Assembly (NCBI GenBank): GCA_029202385.1
Contig: CP119314.1
Span: forward strand, 1,676,501 to 1,740,500
Reading direction: 5' to 3'
Length of the DNA stretch: 64,000 bases
Origin: Candidatus Sphingomonas phytovorans
Lineage (GTDB): Bacteria; Pseudomonadota; Alphaproteobacteria; Sphingomonadales; Sphingomonadaceae
Numbering within the stretch: position 1 is the first letter of the stretch; each line of letters begins with the position of its first letter. Below, one piece after another: positions 51,696 through 61,467 of this stretch. Under the pieces are notes generated by a model. It saw nothing but the letters and a program-made list of their open reading frames with translations, ran no database searches and was not told where the DNA came from. The position numbers were made by a program, and so were the translations under genes.

Positions 51696-52385
51696 TTGAT
51701 CGACCAGTACGACTGGCCCGGCGGGCGCGAGGCGATGCTGCGCTTCGGCCCCGCCAGTGGCCCAGTCGTGATCGCGGCGATGCCGTTGTTCGAGGAAGCC
51801 AACCGGACCCGGGCGTTCGTCGTCACCATATTGCGGGCTCTAGCCGAACGCGGGATCGCCAGCATGCTGCCCGATCTGCCGGGCACGGGCGAAAGTCTCA
51901 TCGAGACTGAGAATATCACCTTAAGCGATTGGACAAGCGCCCTTTCGTCGTTGACTTCCACCGTCGCCGACGAACGCGGCGCGGTCCATGGCATCGCCAT
52001 TCGCGGCGGCGCACTCATCGATGCCCCCTTCTCCACCCGCTGGCACTTCTCACCGGCCCCCGGCGAAAGTCTTGTCCGGGATCTGCTGCGGTCCCGCGCC
52101 GTCACCGGCAAGGACAATGCCCACGACGCGATCGAACTGTCCGGTCCGCCTGTCGAGCTTGCCGGCAACAGGCTTTCCCGCACGCTCCTCGCTCAACTCA
52201 AGGCAACCGTCCCTGACGGTAGCGCGCCTCTGCGCACCGTCCGTCTCGATACGGACGCCCTGCCCGCCGATCGCCAAATATCCGGGTCGCCGCTCTGGCG
52301 GCGCAGCGAGCCGGACAACGACCCCCGCCTTGCACGGCTCCTCGCCGACGATATCGCCGCCTGGATCGCCACATGCGGCGCCTGA
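51696..52385 (+). CDS. XrtA-associated hydrolase 2 (TIGR03101)
   Basis: 229 residues from TTG 51696 (GAAGG 8 bases upstream), 10 bp after the carrier gene. Alpha/beta-hydrolase-like start (GPVVIAAMPLFEEANRTRAF, GIASMLPDLPGTGES), but the nucleophile elbow reads AIRGGA, with no Ser, Cys or Asp in the usual place. It overlaps hydrolase 1 by 13 bases. The pair may release or edit the acyl group on the carrier protein. Confidence 0.85.
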   Translation: MIDQYDWPGGREAMLRFGPASGPVVIAAMPLFEEANRTRAFVVTILRALAERGIASMLPDLPGTGESLIETENITLSDWTSALSSLTSTVADERGAVHGIAIRGGALIDAPFSTRWHFSPAPGESLVRDLLRSRAVTGKDNAHDAIELSGPPVELAGNRLSRTLLAQLKATVPDGSAPLRTVRLDTDALPADRQISGSPLWRRSEPDNDPRLARLLADDIAAWIATCGA

Positions 52386-53155
52386 TCACCTTTCCCTGCG
52401 CCGGCGACAGGCTCGCCGCCACGCTGGATGAAGGCAACGCGACCACCGGCCTGCTGATCGTCTCCGGCGGCAACGAGATCCGCATCGGCGCGCATCGCGG
52501 CATGGCGCTTCTCGCCGCACGCCTCGCCGCTACCGGCACGCCGGTCCTGCGCTACGATCGCCGCGGCATCGGCGATTCCACCGGCAACAATAAAGGCTTC
52601 CTCGAATCAGCCCCGGACATCGCCGCCGCCGCAGCGACCCTCGTCGCCGAAACCGGCATCAGGCGCCTCGTCGCCTTCGGCAATTGCGACGCGGCGACCG
52701 CGCTTGCCCTGTTCCACGGCGTCGCCGGGATCGACTCGCTGATCCTCGCGAATCCCTGGGTGATCGAGGATAGCGACGACCTCCCCTCCGCCGCCGCGAT
52801 CCGCGCGCGCTACGCCCAAAAGCTGCGCGATCCGCGGGAAGTGCTGCGTCTGCTGCGTGGCGGCGTGAATATAACGAAGATCTTCGGTGGATTAAGAAAG
52901 ATATCTGCCGCAAAACCTCCGGTAGCGGACAGCCTCGCCAGTCGCCTGATCGCCGCGCTGGCAGCGAGCACGATCCCCATCACCATCCTGCTGGCAAAGC
53001 GCGACAACACCGCCATCGCCTTCCGCAAACAATGGAACGCGGTCCCGTCCGCCAACGTCGTGCTGCGGGACTACGACACCGACAGCCACAGCTTCGCCAC
53101 CAAGGCCGACAAGCAATGGCTATTCGACGAGATCGAGACTGCGCTCGAACGATAG
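52373..53155 (+). CDS. XrtA-associated hydrolase 1 (TIGR03100)
   Basis: 260 residues. LLIVSGGNEIRIGAHRGMAL, LRYDRRGIGDSTGNN, nucleophile elbow FGNCDAATA with Cys105, and DTDSHSFATK with the catalytic His. A Cys in the nucleophile place is usual in this family. Last gene of the plus-strand arm of the locus; a hairpin follows. Confidence 0.92.
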   Translation: MRRLITFPCAGDRLAATLDEGNATTGLLIVSGGNEIRIGAHRGMALLAARLAATGTPVLRYDRRGIGDSTGNNKGFLESAPDIAAAAATLVAETGIRRLVAFGNCDAATALALFHGVAGIDSLILANPWVIEDSDDLPSAAAIRARYAQKLRDPREVLRLLRGGVNITKIFGGLRKISAAKPPVADSLASRLIAALAASTIPITILLAKRDNTAIAFRKQWNAVPSANVVLRDYDTDSHSFATKADKQWLFDEIETALER

Positions 53156-53176
53156 ACGCGCGTTGCCTCCTCCGTC

Positions 53177-53197
53177 ACCCCGGACTTGTTCCGGGGT
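53177..53197. terminator. Hairpin after the XrtA locus
   Basis: ACCCCGGA, loop CTTGT, TCCGGGGT, an 8-bp stem 21 bases after the hydrolase 1 stop. The surrounding text (GTCACCCCGGACTTGTTCCG) is a repeat common in alphaproteobacterial spacers, so it may be a mobile palindrome used as a terminator. Confidence 0.65.
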
Positions 53198-53223
53198 CCA
53201 CCGCGTCGCGAACCAATCAGGCG

Positions 53224-53409
53224 ATGAATATCCGGACCAACGACCAGCGCGCGGCAATCCTCTACAGCCTGATCGTCATCGCCAAGCTTAAGGACGTCCT
53301 GGCCCGCATCGCTGAGTACCCCGCCTTGTGGAAGTCCAACATCAACCGCGAGCAATCGGCCTTCATCTTCTCCGTTGCATGGCTTAGGCTCGCCGCATGG
53401 GACTATTGA
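53224..53409 (+). pseudogene. Remnant of an IS66-family transposase C terminus
   Basis: The frame reads NDQRAAILYSLIVIAKLKDV followed by LARIAEYPA. IS66 transposases end with a block like RAAxxYSLIxTAKLNG then ...DVLARIADHP, so this looks like that block with an internal deletion. No other IS66 part or end is seen. It reads on into the start of the DHFR-like gene. Confidence 0.6.
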
Positions 53410-53954
53410 GCTTCAGCATCAACGTCACCCTGGACGGCTGCGTCGACCACCAGGAGGGTATCGCCGACGACGAGACTCACGCCTTCTTCACCCGCCTGAT
53501 GGATGAGAGTGGAGCAATGCTGTGGGGTCGCGTCACCTACGAGATGATGGAAAGCTACTGGCCGGCAGTCGCTGGCGGCGACGAGGAGGCACCGCCGGCA
53601 ATACGCGAGTGGGCGGTCAAGCTTGAGGCCAAGCCGAAGTACATAGTGTCATCGACGCGAACGGCCTTCCCGTGGACCAACAGCCATCACATCGGCGGCG
53701 ACCTGCGCACTGGCGTACAAAGGCTCAAGGACGCGACCCCAGCCGGCGTGCTCCTCTGTAGCGGCAAACTCGCGACTGAGCTGGACCGGCTGGATCTCAT
53801 CGACGAGTACAAGCTCCTCGTACAACCAAGGATCGCGGGCCACGGCCCGACCCTCTACGAGAGCGGGCTGCCCAGCACGCGACGGCTTGAGCTGATCTCG
53901 GCCAGGCCGCTCCGCAACGGCGTGGTCGCCATGCATTACCGGCGTGCACGTTGA
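53397..53954 (+). CDS. Dihydrofolate reductase family protein (RibD C-terminal-like)
   Basis: 185 residues. SFSINVTLDGCVDHQEGIAD, AMLWGRVTYEMMESYWP, KYIVSSTRTAFPWTNS and the GVLLCSGKLATELDRLDLID block are those of the RibD_C fold. Such stand-alone proteins are NADPH-dependent reductases of unknown substrate. The position next to an IS66 remnant suggests recent arrival. Confidence 0.88.
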   Translation: MGLLSFSINVTLDGCVDHQEGIADDETHAFFTRLMDESGAMLWGRVTYEMMESYWPAVAGGDEEAPPAIREWAVKLEAKPKYIVSSTRTAFPWTNSHHIGGDLRTGVQRLKDATPAGVLLCSGKLATELDRLDLIDEYKLLVQPRIAGHGPTLYESGLPSTRRLELISARPLRNGVVAMHYRRAR

Positions 53955-54504
53955 CCCGGAGCAGCCTCTTCGCCTCCAACTCGCAGGCCTGTGGGTCATA
54001 GGAAGCTTTGACACGGCACACCTGCTGCTTCTGCCATGGGTGCTCAGGCCAAGGCCTTCTCGGTAATGGCAGCTTCCCACCCCGCCAGGAACGTCGTCCT
54101 GCCCGCTGACGGGACGCAGGCGCTGTGATACTCACCGGACGGGTACCCCGAGCAAGCCTGATCGAGCTTGTCGAGAGATGCGGCATGACGTCTCGACGAT
54201 CATCGATTCAACCACCCGAAACCCATGCTAGCGTCCCCCGCAGCCGGATTGCCAATCGCACCCGGCGACGCTCTTTCCCATGACGAGAAAAACAGACGAA
54301 CGACGTCGTCCGTCAGCGCAAAAAGAAGCGATTTTCACACGACAATCGCCGCCGTTTTCCGCTGTTATGCGTTAACAGGGAAACGAGGTGCAAGCCGTTG
54401 AAATACAGCAACGATTTCCGCTCCGAAATCCAACATAACAGCGGAAGAAAAAAGCGGGCGGGCGAAACAGCGGACGCTGCCGGATATTCGCACCCCCTCG
54501 GGCG
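53955..54504. other. Intergenic stretch without a recognised gene
   Basis: 550 bp between the convergent DHFR-like and trxB genes. GC is lower than elsewhere, mainly from 54280 to 54450. Frames across it have no good start or protein-like composition. The one structure seen is a 13-bp perfect inverted repeat at 54357-54369 and 54434-54446. Confidence 0.55.
54357..54446. repeat. 13-bp inverted repeat with 64-base spacer
   Basis: TTCCGCTGTTATG at 54357-54369 and CATAACAGCGGAA at 54434-54446 are perfect inverse copies. The spacer contains TTAACAGGG and AACGATTTCC. It could be the ends of a very small transposon derivative or a protein-binding palindrome. The arms are too far apart for a classical terminator. 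Confidence 0.7.
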
Positions 54505-55470
54505 TCACTCGGCCGCTTCGGCAACCTCGAAATCGGCCTCGGCGAGGAAGCGTTCGACATCGAGTGCGGCCATGCAGCCTGTTCCTGCGGCCGTCACCGC
54601 CTGGCGATAGATCTTGTCCATCACATCGCCGCACGCGAACACGCCGGGCACGCTGGTGCGGGTCGAACCTGTCTCGACCTTGATATAATGGTCCGAATCA
54701 AGCTCGATATGCCCGCGGAATAATTCGGTCGCCGGGTGATGCCCGATCGCGACGAAGCCGCCCTCGACCTCCAGTCGCGACTTCTCGCCGGTGACGGTAT
54801 CCACCAGGTCGAGCGCGACCAGCCCGGCGGTGCCGCCGCCGTCGACAAAGGTCTCGACCTCCTTGTTCCAGAGCACCTTGACGTTCTTGTGCGCGAACAG
54901 ACGGTCCTGAAGGATCTTCTCCGCGCGGAATGAATCGCGGCGGTGGATCAGCGTCACGTCGTCGCTGTGGTTGGTCAGGTACAGCGCTTCCTCGACCGCT
55001 GTATTGCCGCCGCCGATCACCGCGATCTTCTTGCCGCGGAAGAAGAAGCCGTCGCAGGTCGCGCAGGCACTGACGCCCTTGCCCTTCAGCGCCTCCTCGC
55101 TGTCGAGACCGAGCCACTTGGCCTGCGCGCCCGTCGCGATGACCAGCGCGTCGCCCTCATAGACGTCACCGCTGTCGCCGATCAGCCGGAAGGGTCTGCG
55201 CGACAGGTCGATCTCGACGATCGTGTCCCACATCATGCGCGTGCCGACATGCTCCGCCTGGGCCTGCATCTGCTCCATCAGCCACGGGCCCTGGATCACG
55301 TCCTTGAAACCCGGGTAATTCTCCACATCGGTCGTGGTCATCAACTGCCCGCCTGGCTGGATGCCCTGAACGACGATCGGCGCAAGGCCGGCGCGCGCGC
55401 CATAGATCGCGGCGGAAAGGCCGGCTGGGCCTGAGCCGAGGATGAGCATGCGCGTCGTGTGGGTGGTCAT
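54505..55470 (-). CDS. trxB: Thioredoxin-disulfide reductase
   Basis: 321 residues. FAD motif LILGSGPAGLSAAIYGARAG, redox pair Cys136/Cys139 in SACATCDGFFF, NADPH motif VIGGGNTAVEEALYL and the final GVFACGDVMDKIYRQAVTAA. It reduces thioredoxin with NADPH. Confidence 0.97.
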   Translation of the reverse strand: MTTHTTRMLILGSGPAGLSAAIYGARAGLAPIVVQGIQPGGQLMTTTDVENYPGFKDVIQGPWLMEQMQAQAEHVGTRMMWDTIVEIDLSRRPFRLIGDSGDVYEGDALVIATGAQAKWLGLDSEEALKGKGVSACATCDGFFFRGKKIAVIGGGNTAVEEALYLTNHSDDVTLIHRRDSFRAEKILQDRLFAHKNVKVLWNKEVETFVDGGGTAGLVALDLVDTVTGEKSRLEVEGGFVAIGHHPATELFRGHIELDSDHYIKVETGSTRTSVPGVFACGDVMDKIYRQAVTAAGTGCMAALDVERFLAEADFEVAEAAE

Positions 55471-55576
55471 GGAATCGTCCGTAATGATGTTGGCGCATCT
55501 AGGGGCGATGCGGGCTGGCTGGCAACATGGCGTCGGTACGGGGCCGACGGAATGGCGCGGCGGCGCAGTTTTGCTT

Positions 55577-56413
55577 TCAGGCCTTCAACCGCGCGGCATG
55601 CCAGGCGACATGATCGGCCAGGAAGGTCGAGATGAAATAATAGCTGTGGTCGTACCCGGGCTGCATCCGCAGCGTCAGGTCGATCCCGGCCTTGGCGCAT
55701 GCCTCGCGCAACAGTTCGGGCTTGAGCTGCTCGGTGAGAAAATTGTCCTTGTCTCCCTGGTCGACAAGGATTTCCGGCACCCGCATCCCGTCAGCGATCA
55801 GCGCGCAGGCATCATAGGTCCGCCAGCCCTCCCGGTCAGCGCCGAGATAGCCGGTCAGCGCCTTCTCGCCCCAGGGGCAGTGCAGCGGCGATACGATCGG
55901 CGCGAAGGCGGAGACGCTCCGGAAGCGCCCCTGATTGCGCAGGGCAATGGTCAGCGCGCCGTGGCCGCCCATCGAATGGCCGGTGATCCCCTGCCGGGTC
56001 AGGTCGGCCACCGGGAACTGAGCGGCGATCAGCGCGGGCAGCTCGTCCTCGATATAGCTGCGCATGCGGAAATTGGCCGACCAGGGCTGCTCGGTCGCAT
56101 CGACATAGAAGCCCGCGCCCTTGCCGAAATCATAGGCGTCGTCATCGGGCACGTCGTCACCGCGCGGCGACGTGTCGGGCGCGATGAAGATCACGCCCTG
56201 CTCGGCACAGGCAGCGCGATACTCGCCCTTCTCGGTAACGTTGGCGTGCGTGCAGGTCAGCCCCGACAGATACCACAGCACCGGCAGCGTCGCGCCTTCG
56301 TCATGCTCCGGCACGAACACGGAGAAGGTCATCGGCGTACCCGTCACGGTCGACTCGTGCCGATAGACGCCCTGCACGCCTCCATGGGCCTTGTTGGTCG
56401 AGAGAGTTTCCAT
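55577..56413 (-). CDS. fghA: S-formylglutathione hydrolase
   Basis: 278 residues from ATG 56413. Esterase D family: LWYLSGLTCTHANVTEKGEY, nucleophile Ser147 in GITGHSMGGHGAL, Asp in DQGDKDNFL and His in PGYDHSYYFI. It completes glutathione-dependent formaldehyde oxidation, hydrolysing S-formylglutathione to formate. The dehydrogenase gene lies 65 bp upstream on the same strand. Confidence 0.95.
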   Translation of the reverse strand: METLSTNKAHGGVQGVYRHESTVTGTPMTFSVFVPEHDEGATLPVLWYLSGLTCTHANVTEKGEYRAACAEQGVIFIAPDTSPRGDDVPDDDAYDFGKGAGFYVDATEQPWSANFRMRSYIEDELPALIAAQFPVADLTRQGITGHSMGGHGALTIALRNQGRFRSVSAFAPIVSPLHCPWGEKALTGYLGADREGWRTYDACALIADGMRVPEILVDQGDKDNFLTEQLKPELLREACAKAGIDLTLRMQPGYDHSYYFISTFLADHVAWHAARLKA

Positions 56414-56478
56414 CGTTTCTCGCACCCCCTCCCGTTCGCTTCGAGCGAAGTCGAGAAGCCTTTCCTGAGATAGTAAGG

Positions 56479-57585
56479 TCAGTAGACGACGACGCTGCGG
56501 ATGCTCTCGCCGGCATGCATCAGGTCGAATCCCTTGTTGATCTCCTCCAGGCCGAGGACATGAGTGATCATCGGGTCGATCTCGATCTTGCCGTTCATGT
56601 ACCAGTCGACGATCTTCGGCACGTCGGTGCGGCCCTTGGCGCCGCCGAACGCGGTCCCGCGCCAGTTGCGGCCGGTCACGAGCTGGAACGGCCGGGTGCT
56701 GATCTCCTTGCCCGCTTCCGCCACGCCGATGACGATGCTGGTGCCCCAGCCGCGATGGCACGCTTCGAGCGCCTGGCGCATCACGGTCGTGTTGCCGGTG
56801 CAGTCGAACGTATAGTCGGCCCCGCCATCGGTCAGCGCGACGAGGTGCGCGACGATATCGGCGACATCCTTCGGGTTGACGAAGTGGGTCATGCCGAACT
56901 TCCGGCCCCATTCCTCGCGATCCGGGTTGATGTCGACGCCGATGATCATGTTCGCGCCAGCCATCTTCGCGCCCTGCAGCACGTTGAGGCCGATGCCCCC
57001 CAGGCCGAACACGATGACATTGTCGCCGACCTGCACCTTGGCGGTGTTGACCACCGCGCCCACGCCGGTGGTGACGCCGCAACCGATATAGCAACTCGTC
57101 TTGAACGGCGCGTCCTCGCGGATCTTCGCCACGGCGATCTCGGGCAGCACGGTGAAATTGGAAAAGGTCGAGCAACCCATATAATGGAAGATGGTCTGGC
57201 CCTTGTAGCTGAAGCGGCTGGTGCCGTCGGGCATCAGCCCCTTGCCCTGGGTCGCGCGGATCGCGGTGCAGAGGTTGGTCTTGCCGCTGAGGCACGACTT
57301 ACACTGGCGGCATTCGGGGGTGTAGAGCGGGATGACATGGTCGCCCGGCTTCACGCTGGTCACGCCGGGTCCGACCTCGCGCACGATGCCTGCGCCCTCA
57401 TGGCCAAGCACGCTCGGGAACAGTCCTTCCGAATCGAGCCCGTCAAGCGTGTAGGCGTCGGTGTGGCAGATGCCGGTCGCCATGATCTCGACCAGCACCT
57501 CGCCCGCCTTGGGGCCTTCCAGATCCAGCTCGACGATCTCAAGCGGCTTCTTGGCTTCGAAGGCAACGGCGGCGCGGGTCTTCAT
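56479..57585 (-). CDS. frmA: S-(hydroxymethyl)glutathione dehydrogenase, class III alcohol dehydrogenase
   Basis: 368 residues from ATG 57585 (AAGGAG 6 bases upstream; ATG 57591 is too close). Catalytic zinc ligand Cys40 in [14 protein letters not shown], structural zinc Cys92, Cys95, Cys98 and Cys106, NAD fold [20 protein letters not shown]. It oxidises the glutathione adduct of formaldehyde. Operon with fghA. Confidence 0.96.
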   Translation of the reverse strand: MKTRAAVAFEAKKPLEIVELDLEGPKAGEVLVEIMATGICHTDAYTLDGLDSEGLFPSVLGHEGAGIVREVGPGVTSVKPGDHVIPLYTPECRQCKSCLSGKTNLCTAIRATQGKGLMPDGTSRFSYKGQTIFHYMGCSTFSNFTVLPEIAVAKIREDAPFKTSCYIGCGVTTGVGAVVNTAKVQVGDNVIVFGLGGIGLNVLQGAKMAGANMIIGVDINPDREEWGRKFGMTHFVNPKDVADIVAHLVALTDGGADYTFDCTGNTTVMRQALEACHRGWGTSIVIGVAEAGKEISTRPFQLVTGRNWRGTAFGGAKGRTDVPKIVDWYMNGKIEIDPMITHVLGLEEINKGFDLMHAGESIRSVVVY

Positions 57586-57748
57586 GGGCATCTCCTTGGA
57601 CGGGCTTCCGCTAGCCGAATTGCGGAGGACAGAAAAGGCGGAGGGCGATATGAATTCGGCAAGCGCATTGCTTCCGTGATGCCAAAACAGCATGCCGGGC
57701 CAAGTCGCGGCAATTCCCGCCAGGAGCGGCGGTCTGAGGGGAAGACCC

Positions 57749-58213
57749 TTGATCCACATCCTTTACCGCACGGCGCTGCGAATCCTGGTCGGCGGGTTCC
57801 AATATGGTCGCGGCCGACTCTGGGCCTTCACCAGGCCAGACGTCGAGGGCGCCCATGCCATCGCCCTCACCCCCGAGGGCAGGATCGTCCTGGTGGAACT
57901 GAGCTATGCGCGCGGCTGGCACCTGCCGGGAGGCGGTCGGAAGGCCGGCGAGAGTGCCGAGGAGAATGTCGTCCGCGAGCTCCGCGAAGAGATTGGGGCA
58001 ACCTCGCACAACGCCCCGGTCCTGGCTTTCGAGGTCGACGAACAGGTTCACCACCGCCGGGACCGCGCCTCGGTCTTCATCGTCCGCAACGTCCTGTACC
58101 GACCCAACCGCTGGTCGATCGAGATAGAGCGCGTGATCGAGGCGGATCCGGCCGACCTGCCAGCCGGCATCTCCCGGCGCGCACGGCGCTGGATCGATTC
58201 GGCCAATCTGTAG
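57749..58213 (+). CDS. NUDIX hydrolase
   Basis: 154 residues from TTG 57749, chosen because GAGGGGA lies 6-12 bases upstream; ATG 57692 is an alternative. The NUDIX box is complete: [20 protein letters not shown] followed by EIGA. Substrate unknown. It is divergent from frmA and followed by the tRNA gene on the other strand. Confidence 0.9.
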   Translation: MIHILYRTALRILVGGFQYGRGRLWAFTRPDVEGAHAIALTPEGRIVLVELSYARGWHLPGGGRKAGESAEENVVRELREEIGATSHNAPVLAFEVDEQVHHRRDRASVFIVRNVLYRPNRWSIEIERVIEADPADLPAGISRRARRWIDSANL

Positions 58214-58248
58214 GAACGTCGCGAATGGCAGGTGGGCCCACTACGAAA

Positions 58249-58325
58249 TGGTAGCGGAGGAGGGACTTGAACCCCCGACCCCAGGATTATGATTCCCGTG
58301 CTCTAACCAGCTGAGCTACTCCGCC
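58249..58325 (-). tRNA. tRNA-Met (CAT), elongator type
   Basis: 77 nt including an encoded CCA. Acceptor stem GGCGGAG with CTCCGCT, D arm AGCTCAGCTGGTTAGAGC, anticodon stem CGGGA/TCCTG with loop ATCATAA (anticodon CAT), T arm GGGGGTTCAAGTCCC. The body fits alphaproteobacterial elongator tRNA-Met, not initiator tRNA (which lacks a 1-72 pair) nor the usual tRNA-Ile2. Confidence 0.92.
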
Positions 58326-58371
58326 CCGGCCATTCGAGAGCGGCGCCTATAGGAGCGCATCCCCGTCCGGG

Positions 58372-58887
58372 TCAAGCGAACATGTGACGCGACAGCGGCG
58401 CCCACGATCCCCCGCGATACCACCAGCTCGCCAACCCTGCGATCACGACCGGGCGCGGCCTGAAATCTGCCTCCAGCGTTCGCAGCAATGCCCTGGCCCG
58501 TTCGGGCGGGACCTTGTTCTGGATCGTCACATGCGGCCGCCATCCCGCCCGGTCCTGCGGCATCAGCATCGGGGCAAAGGCTTCGGCCAGCCGCTCACGG
58601 ATATCGGCCAGTCCGGGGCTCTCGATCCGAACGGCAACGCCGCCGCCGAGCGAGATCAGGCCAGCCATCCATGCCTGGGGCGGGCTGACACCGCGGGTTT
58701 CCCCCGCCAGCCGATGCTTCAGCTCCGCCTCGAGCGACGGCGCGAGATGGTGGAACATCGTCAGGTGCGCGTCCAACCGGTTATGCTCCGGCGGGAAATG
58801 CGCCCGTCGCAAGCCGTCGAACCAGGCAGTATCGGCCTTGCTGAACAGGGCCGTTACGATGATTGGGGTCAGGGCCGACTCGCTCAA
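58372..58887 (-). CDS. 2H-family phosphoesterase, 2'-5' RNA ligase-like
   Basis: 171 residues from TTG 58887, which overlaps the kup stop in TTGA. Both H-x-T motifs are present: His41-Leu-Thr43 in [11 protein letters not shown] and His119-Val-Thr121 in [11 protein letters not shown]. The family hydrolyses cyclic phosphates or 2'-5' links in RNA. Translational coupling to kup is odd in functional terms. Confidence 0.85.
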   Translation of the reverse strand: MSESALTPIIVTALFSKADTAWFDGLRRAHFPPEHNRLDAHLTMFHHLAPSLEAELKHRLAGETRGVSPPQAWMAGLISLGGGVAVRIESPGLADIRERLAEAFAPMLMPQDRAGWRPHVTIQNKVPPERARALLRTLEADFRPRPVVIAGLASWWYRGGSWAPLSRHMFA

Positions 58888-60812
58888 ATCTCGAGCTGGC
58901 TGCCGAGTTCGACCACGCGGTTGGTCGGCAGGCGGAAGAACTCCATCGCGCTTTCGGCGTTGCGGAGCATCCAGGCGAACAGCTTCTCGCGCCAGATCAT
59001 CATGCCCGGCCGCGCAGAGGGCAGCAGCGTCTGCCGCGCGAGGAAGAAGCTGGTGTCCATCATCCGGAAGTCGGCGCCGCATTGATGCACACGCGACAGC
59101 GCCGCGGGCACGTCCGGTTCCTCGATGAAACCGTAGCGGAGGATCATGCGGTGGAACCCGTCGCCCAGATTCTCGAGCTTGAAGCGCTCCGATTCGGGCA
59201 GATAGGGCGCGTCCATGATCTTCACGGTCAGCAGGACGACTCGCTCGTGCAGCACCTTGTTGTGCTTGAGGTTGTGAAGCAGCGCATGCGGCACCCCCTC
59301 GGGCGACGAGGTCATGAACACAGCGGTACCGGGAACCCGGGTCGCCGAGCTCGCCGCGGACGAGATGAACACCTTGATCGGCATTGCCGCCTCGCGCATC
59401 CGGTCGATCATCAGCTGCCGTCCCTTCGACCAGGTCGTCAGGAAGGTGAAGATGATGAACCCGACCAGCAGCGGGAACCAGCCGCCCGAAGGCACCTTGG
59501 TCAGGTTCGCCGCGAAATAGGCCCCGTCGACCATGAAGAAGACGGCCAGGAGCGGGATCGCGTAATATTTCGGCCAATGCCACAGCCGGAACAGCACGAC
59601 CGAGAGCAGGCAGGTATCGATCAGCATCGCGCCCGTCACCGCGATGCCATAGGCCGACGTGAGGTTGGACGAGGTGCGGAAGAACATCACCAGCAGCAGC
59701 ACCATCACCAGCAGCGCCCAGTTGACCAGCGGGATGTAGATCTGCCCCGCGGTCGCGGCGTTGGTATGCTCGATCCTGAGGCGCGGGATGAAACCGAGCT
59801 GGATCGCCTGCTGAGTCACCGAGAAAGCGCCGGAGATCACCGCCTGGCTGGCGATCACCGCCGCCGCCGTGGCAAGCACGACCAGCGGAAGCTGCAGGCT
59901 CTCTGGCGCGAGCATATAGAAGGGACTGCGCAATGCGGCGGCGCCTTCGCGGGACAGCAGGGCACCCTGCCCCATATAGTTCAGCATCAGCGCCGGCAGC
60001 ACGAAGAACAGCCAGGACACGCGGATCGGGTTGCGCCCGAAATGCCCCATATCAGCGTAGAGCGCCTCGGCGCCCGTCACCGCCAGAACGACCGAGCCAA
60101 GCGCGAGGAAGGCGCGAACCGGATCGAGCATGAAGAACTTGACCGCATAATGCGGCGAGAACGCCCAGAGAATATCAGGGGTGTGGACGATGCTGATCAG
60201 GCCGAGCGTCGCGATCACGGCGAAATAGGCAAGCATGATCGGGCCGAAGAACAACCCGACGCGCGACGTGCCGTTGCGCTGGATCATGAACAGGCCGATG
60301 ATGATCAGCACCGCGATGGGCAGCACCAGGCTGCCAAAGGCAGGCGCCGCGACGGCGAGACCCTCGACCGCAGACAGCACCGACACCGCCGGCGTGATCA
60401 TGCTGTCGCCGTAGAACAGGGCTGTCGCGAACACGCCCAGCAGGATGATCCCGTTCGACCAGCGGCGAGTCTTGGTCTGGCCCGAAATCAGCGCCAGCAG
60501 CGCCAGGCTGCCGCCTTCGCCCTTGTTGTCGGCACGCATGATGATCGAGACATATTTGAATGTCACCACGACCATCATCGACCAGAACATCAGGCTGACG
60601 ACGCCCATGATGTGCGCCGGGTCGAGCGCGAGCTTGTGATGGCCGGCAAAGGTCTCGCGAAAGGCGTAGAGCGGACTCGTCCCGATATCGCCGAACACGA
60701 CGCCGATCGCGCCGAGCGCGAGCTTGGCGAGACCGTCCTTGTGGTGATGGATGGCGGATGCCGTTGCCTCCGCGGGCGCGGACTCATCCACGCTTGGCGA
60801 GTCACTGCTCAC
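58884..60812 (-). CDS. kup: Low-affinity potassium transporter Kup
   Basis: 642 residues. [55 protein letters not shown] and about 12 membrane helices define Kup/Trk proteins; the C-terminal soluble part ([15 protein letters not shown]) is complete. It is a potassium/proton symporter of the inner membrane. Confidence 0.96.
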   Translation of the reverse strand: MSSDSPSVDESAPAEATASAIHHHKDGLAKLALGAIGVVFGDIGTSPLYAFRETFAGHHKLALDPAHIMGVVSLMFWSMMVVVTFKYVSIIMRADNKGEGGSLALLALISGQTKTRRWSNGIILLGVFATALFYGDSMITPAVSVLSAVEGLAVAAPAFGSLVLPIAVLIIIGLFMIQRNGTSRVGLFFGPIMLAYFAVIATLGLISIVHTPDILWAFSPHYAVKFFMLDPVRAFLALGSVVLAVTGAEALYADMGHFGRNPIRVSWLFFVLPALMLNYMGQGALLSREGAAALRSPFYMLAPESLQLPLVVLATAAAVIASQAVISGAFSVTQQAIQLGFIPRLRIEHTNAATAGQIYIPLVNWALLVMVLLLVMFFRTSSNLTSAYGIAVTGAMLIDTCLLSVVLFRLWHWPKYYAIPLLAVFFMVDGAYFAANLTKVPSGGWFPLLVGFIIFTFLTTWSKGRQLMIDRMREAAMPIKVFISSAASSATRVPGTAVFMTSSPEGVPHALLHNLKHNKVLHERVVLLTVKIMDAPYLPESERFKLENLGDGFHRMILRYGFIEEPDVPAALSRVHQCGADFRMMDTSFFLARQTLLPSARPGMMIWREKLFAWMLRNAESAMEFFRLPTNRVVELGSQLEI

Positions 60813-60949
60813 AGACGGGTCAATCTTGCCCGATTTTCAACGATATAGGCCATGGGTGAACCGAACTGCGCCCCTGCGTTCGAAGAGGCGGCGCATTAGC
60901 ACGGGGCCAATGCCCCCGCAACGTCACCCGGATTGGGGCAGCAACGCAT

Positions 60950-61390
60950 CTATTCCTCCGTTGCCAGGGTACGGATGGTGAACTGGGTGACAAGCCGGTG
61001 GACGCCGGGCAGCGCGGACAGCACCTCGCGGTGGATGCGTTCATAGCTGTCGTCCTCCCGCACGAGCACCTTGAGCAGGTAATCCGATTCCCCGCTCATC
61101 AGATGCGCCTCCCTGACCTGCGTGGTCGAGGCAAGCGCCAGCTCGAACGCCATCATCGTCGCCTGACGCTGATCGGTGAGCGTGACCGAAACGAATACGG
61201 TGGAAGGGTTGCCTCGCGCGGCTGGCGACAGCCGAGCGCGATAACCGCGGATCAGTCCCTGTTGCTCAAGCGTTTTGACGCGGCGATGCGCTGCCGAGGG
61301 CGACAGGCCCACCCTGTCGCCCAGCTCTTCGCTCGTGATGCCCGACTCATGCCCGAGCTGCGCGATGATCTTGCGGTCTATACTGTCCAT
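60950..61390 (-). CDS. Lrp/AsnC-family transcriptional regulator
   Basis: 146 residues from ATG 61390. AsnC helix-turn-helix (DRKIIAQLGHESGITSEELG, SPSAAHRRVKTLEQQG) and RAM ligand domain (HLMSGESDYLLKVLVRED). Divergent from alanine dehydrogenase with 129 bp between starts, so it most likely senses alanine or another amino acid and controls ald, as AldR/AlaR-type proteins do elsewhere. Confidence 0.93.
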   Translation of the reverse strand: MDSIDRKIIAQLGHESGITSEELGDRVGLSPSAAHRRVKTLEQQGLIRGYRARLSPAARGNPSTVFVSVTLTDQRQATMMAFELALASTTQVREAHLMSGESDYLLKVLVREDDSYERIHREVLSALPGVHRLVTQFTIRTLATEE

Positions 61391-61401
61391 ACGGGACCAT
61401 T

Positions 61402-61467
61402 TTGCAACAGATCCGCAACATGCACAATCACATTGCAAACCGCCTCAGCCCGGGCCCCAGATTGCAA
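61402..61467. promoter_or_regulatory. Three phased TTGCAA palindromes, likely operator of the Lrp-type regulator
   Basis: TTGCAA occurs at 61402-61407, 61433-61438 and 61462-61467, 31 and 29 bases apart, close to three helix turns each. The first two are extended in opposite directions as TTTGCAA and TTGCAAA. This spacing suits an Lrp octamer with DNA wrapped on it. It lies in the only space between the regulator and ald. Confidence 0.6.

Noticed and set aside
53797..54186. Minus-strand frame behind the DHFR-like gene
   Set aside because: Half of it is antisense to that gene; no ribosome site and no domain.
54357..54446. Possible dif or attachment site
   Set aside because: The arms and the 64-base spacer do not match the 28-bp XerCD site layout, and no integrase is near.
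58249..58325. tRNA-Met gene as an integration site
   Set aside because: No integrase and no repeat of the tRNA 3' end was seen nearby.
58863..60848. 661-codon open frame antisense to kup
   Set aside because: Very basic, low-complexity translation opposite a clear Kup transporter.
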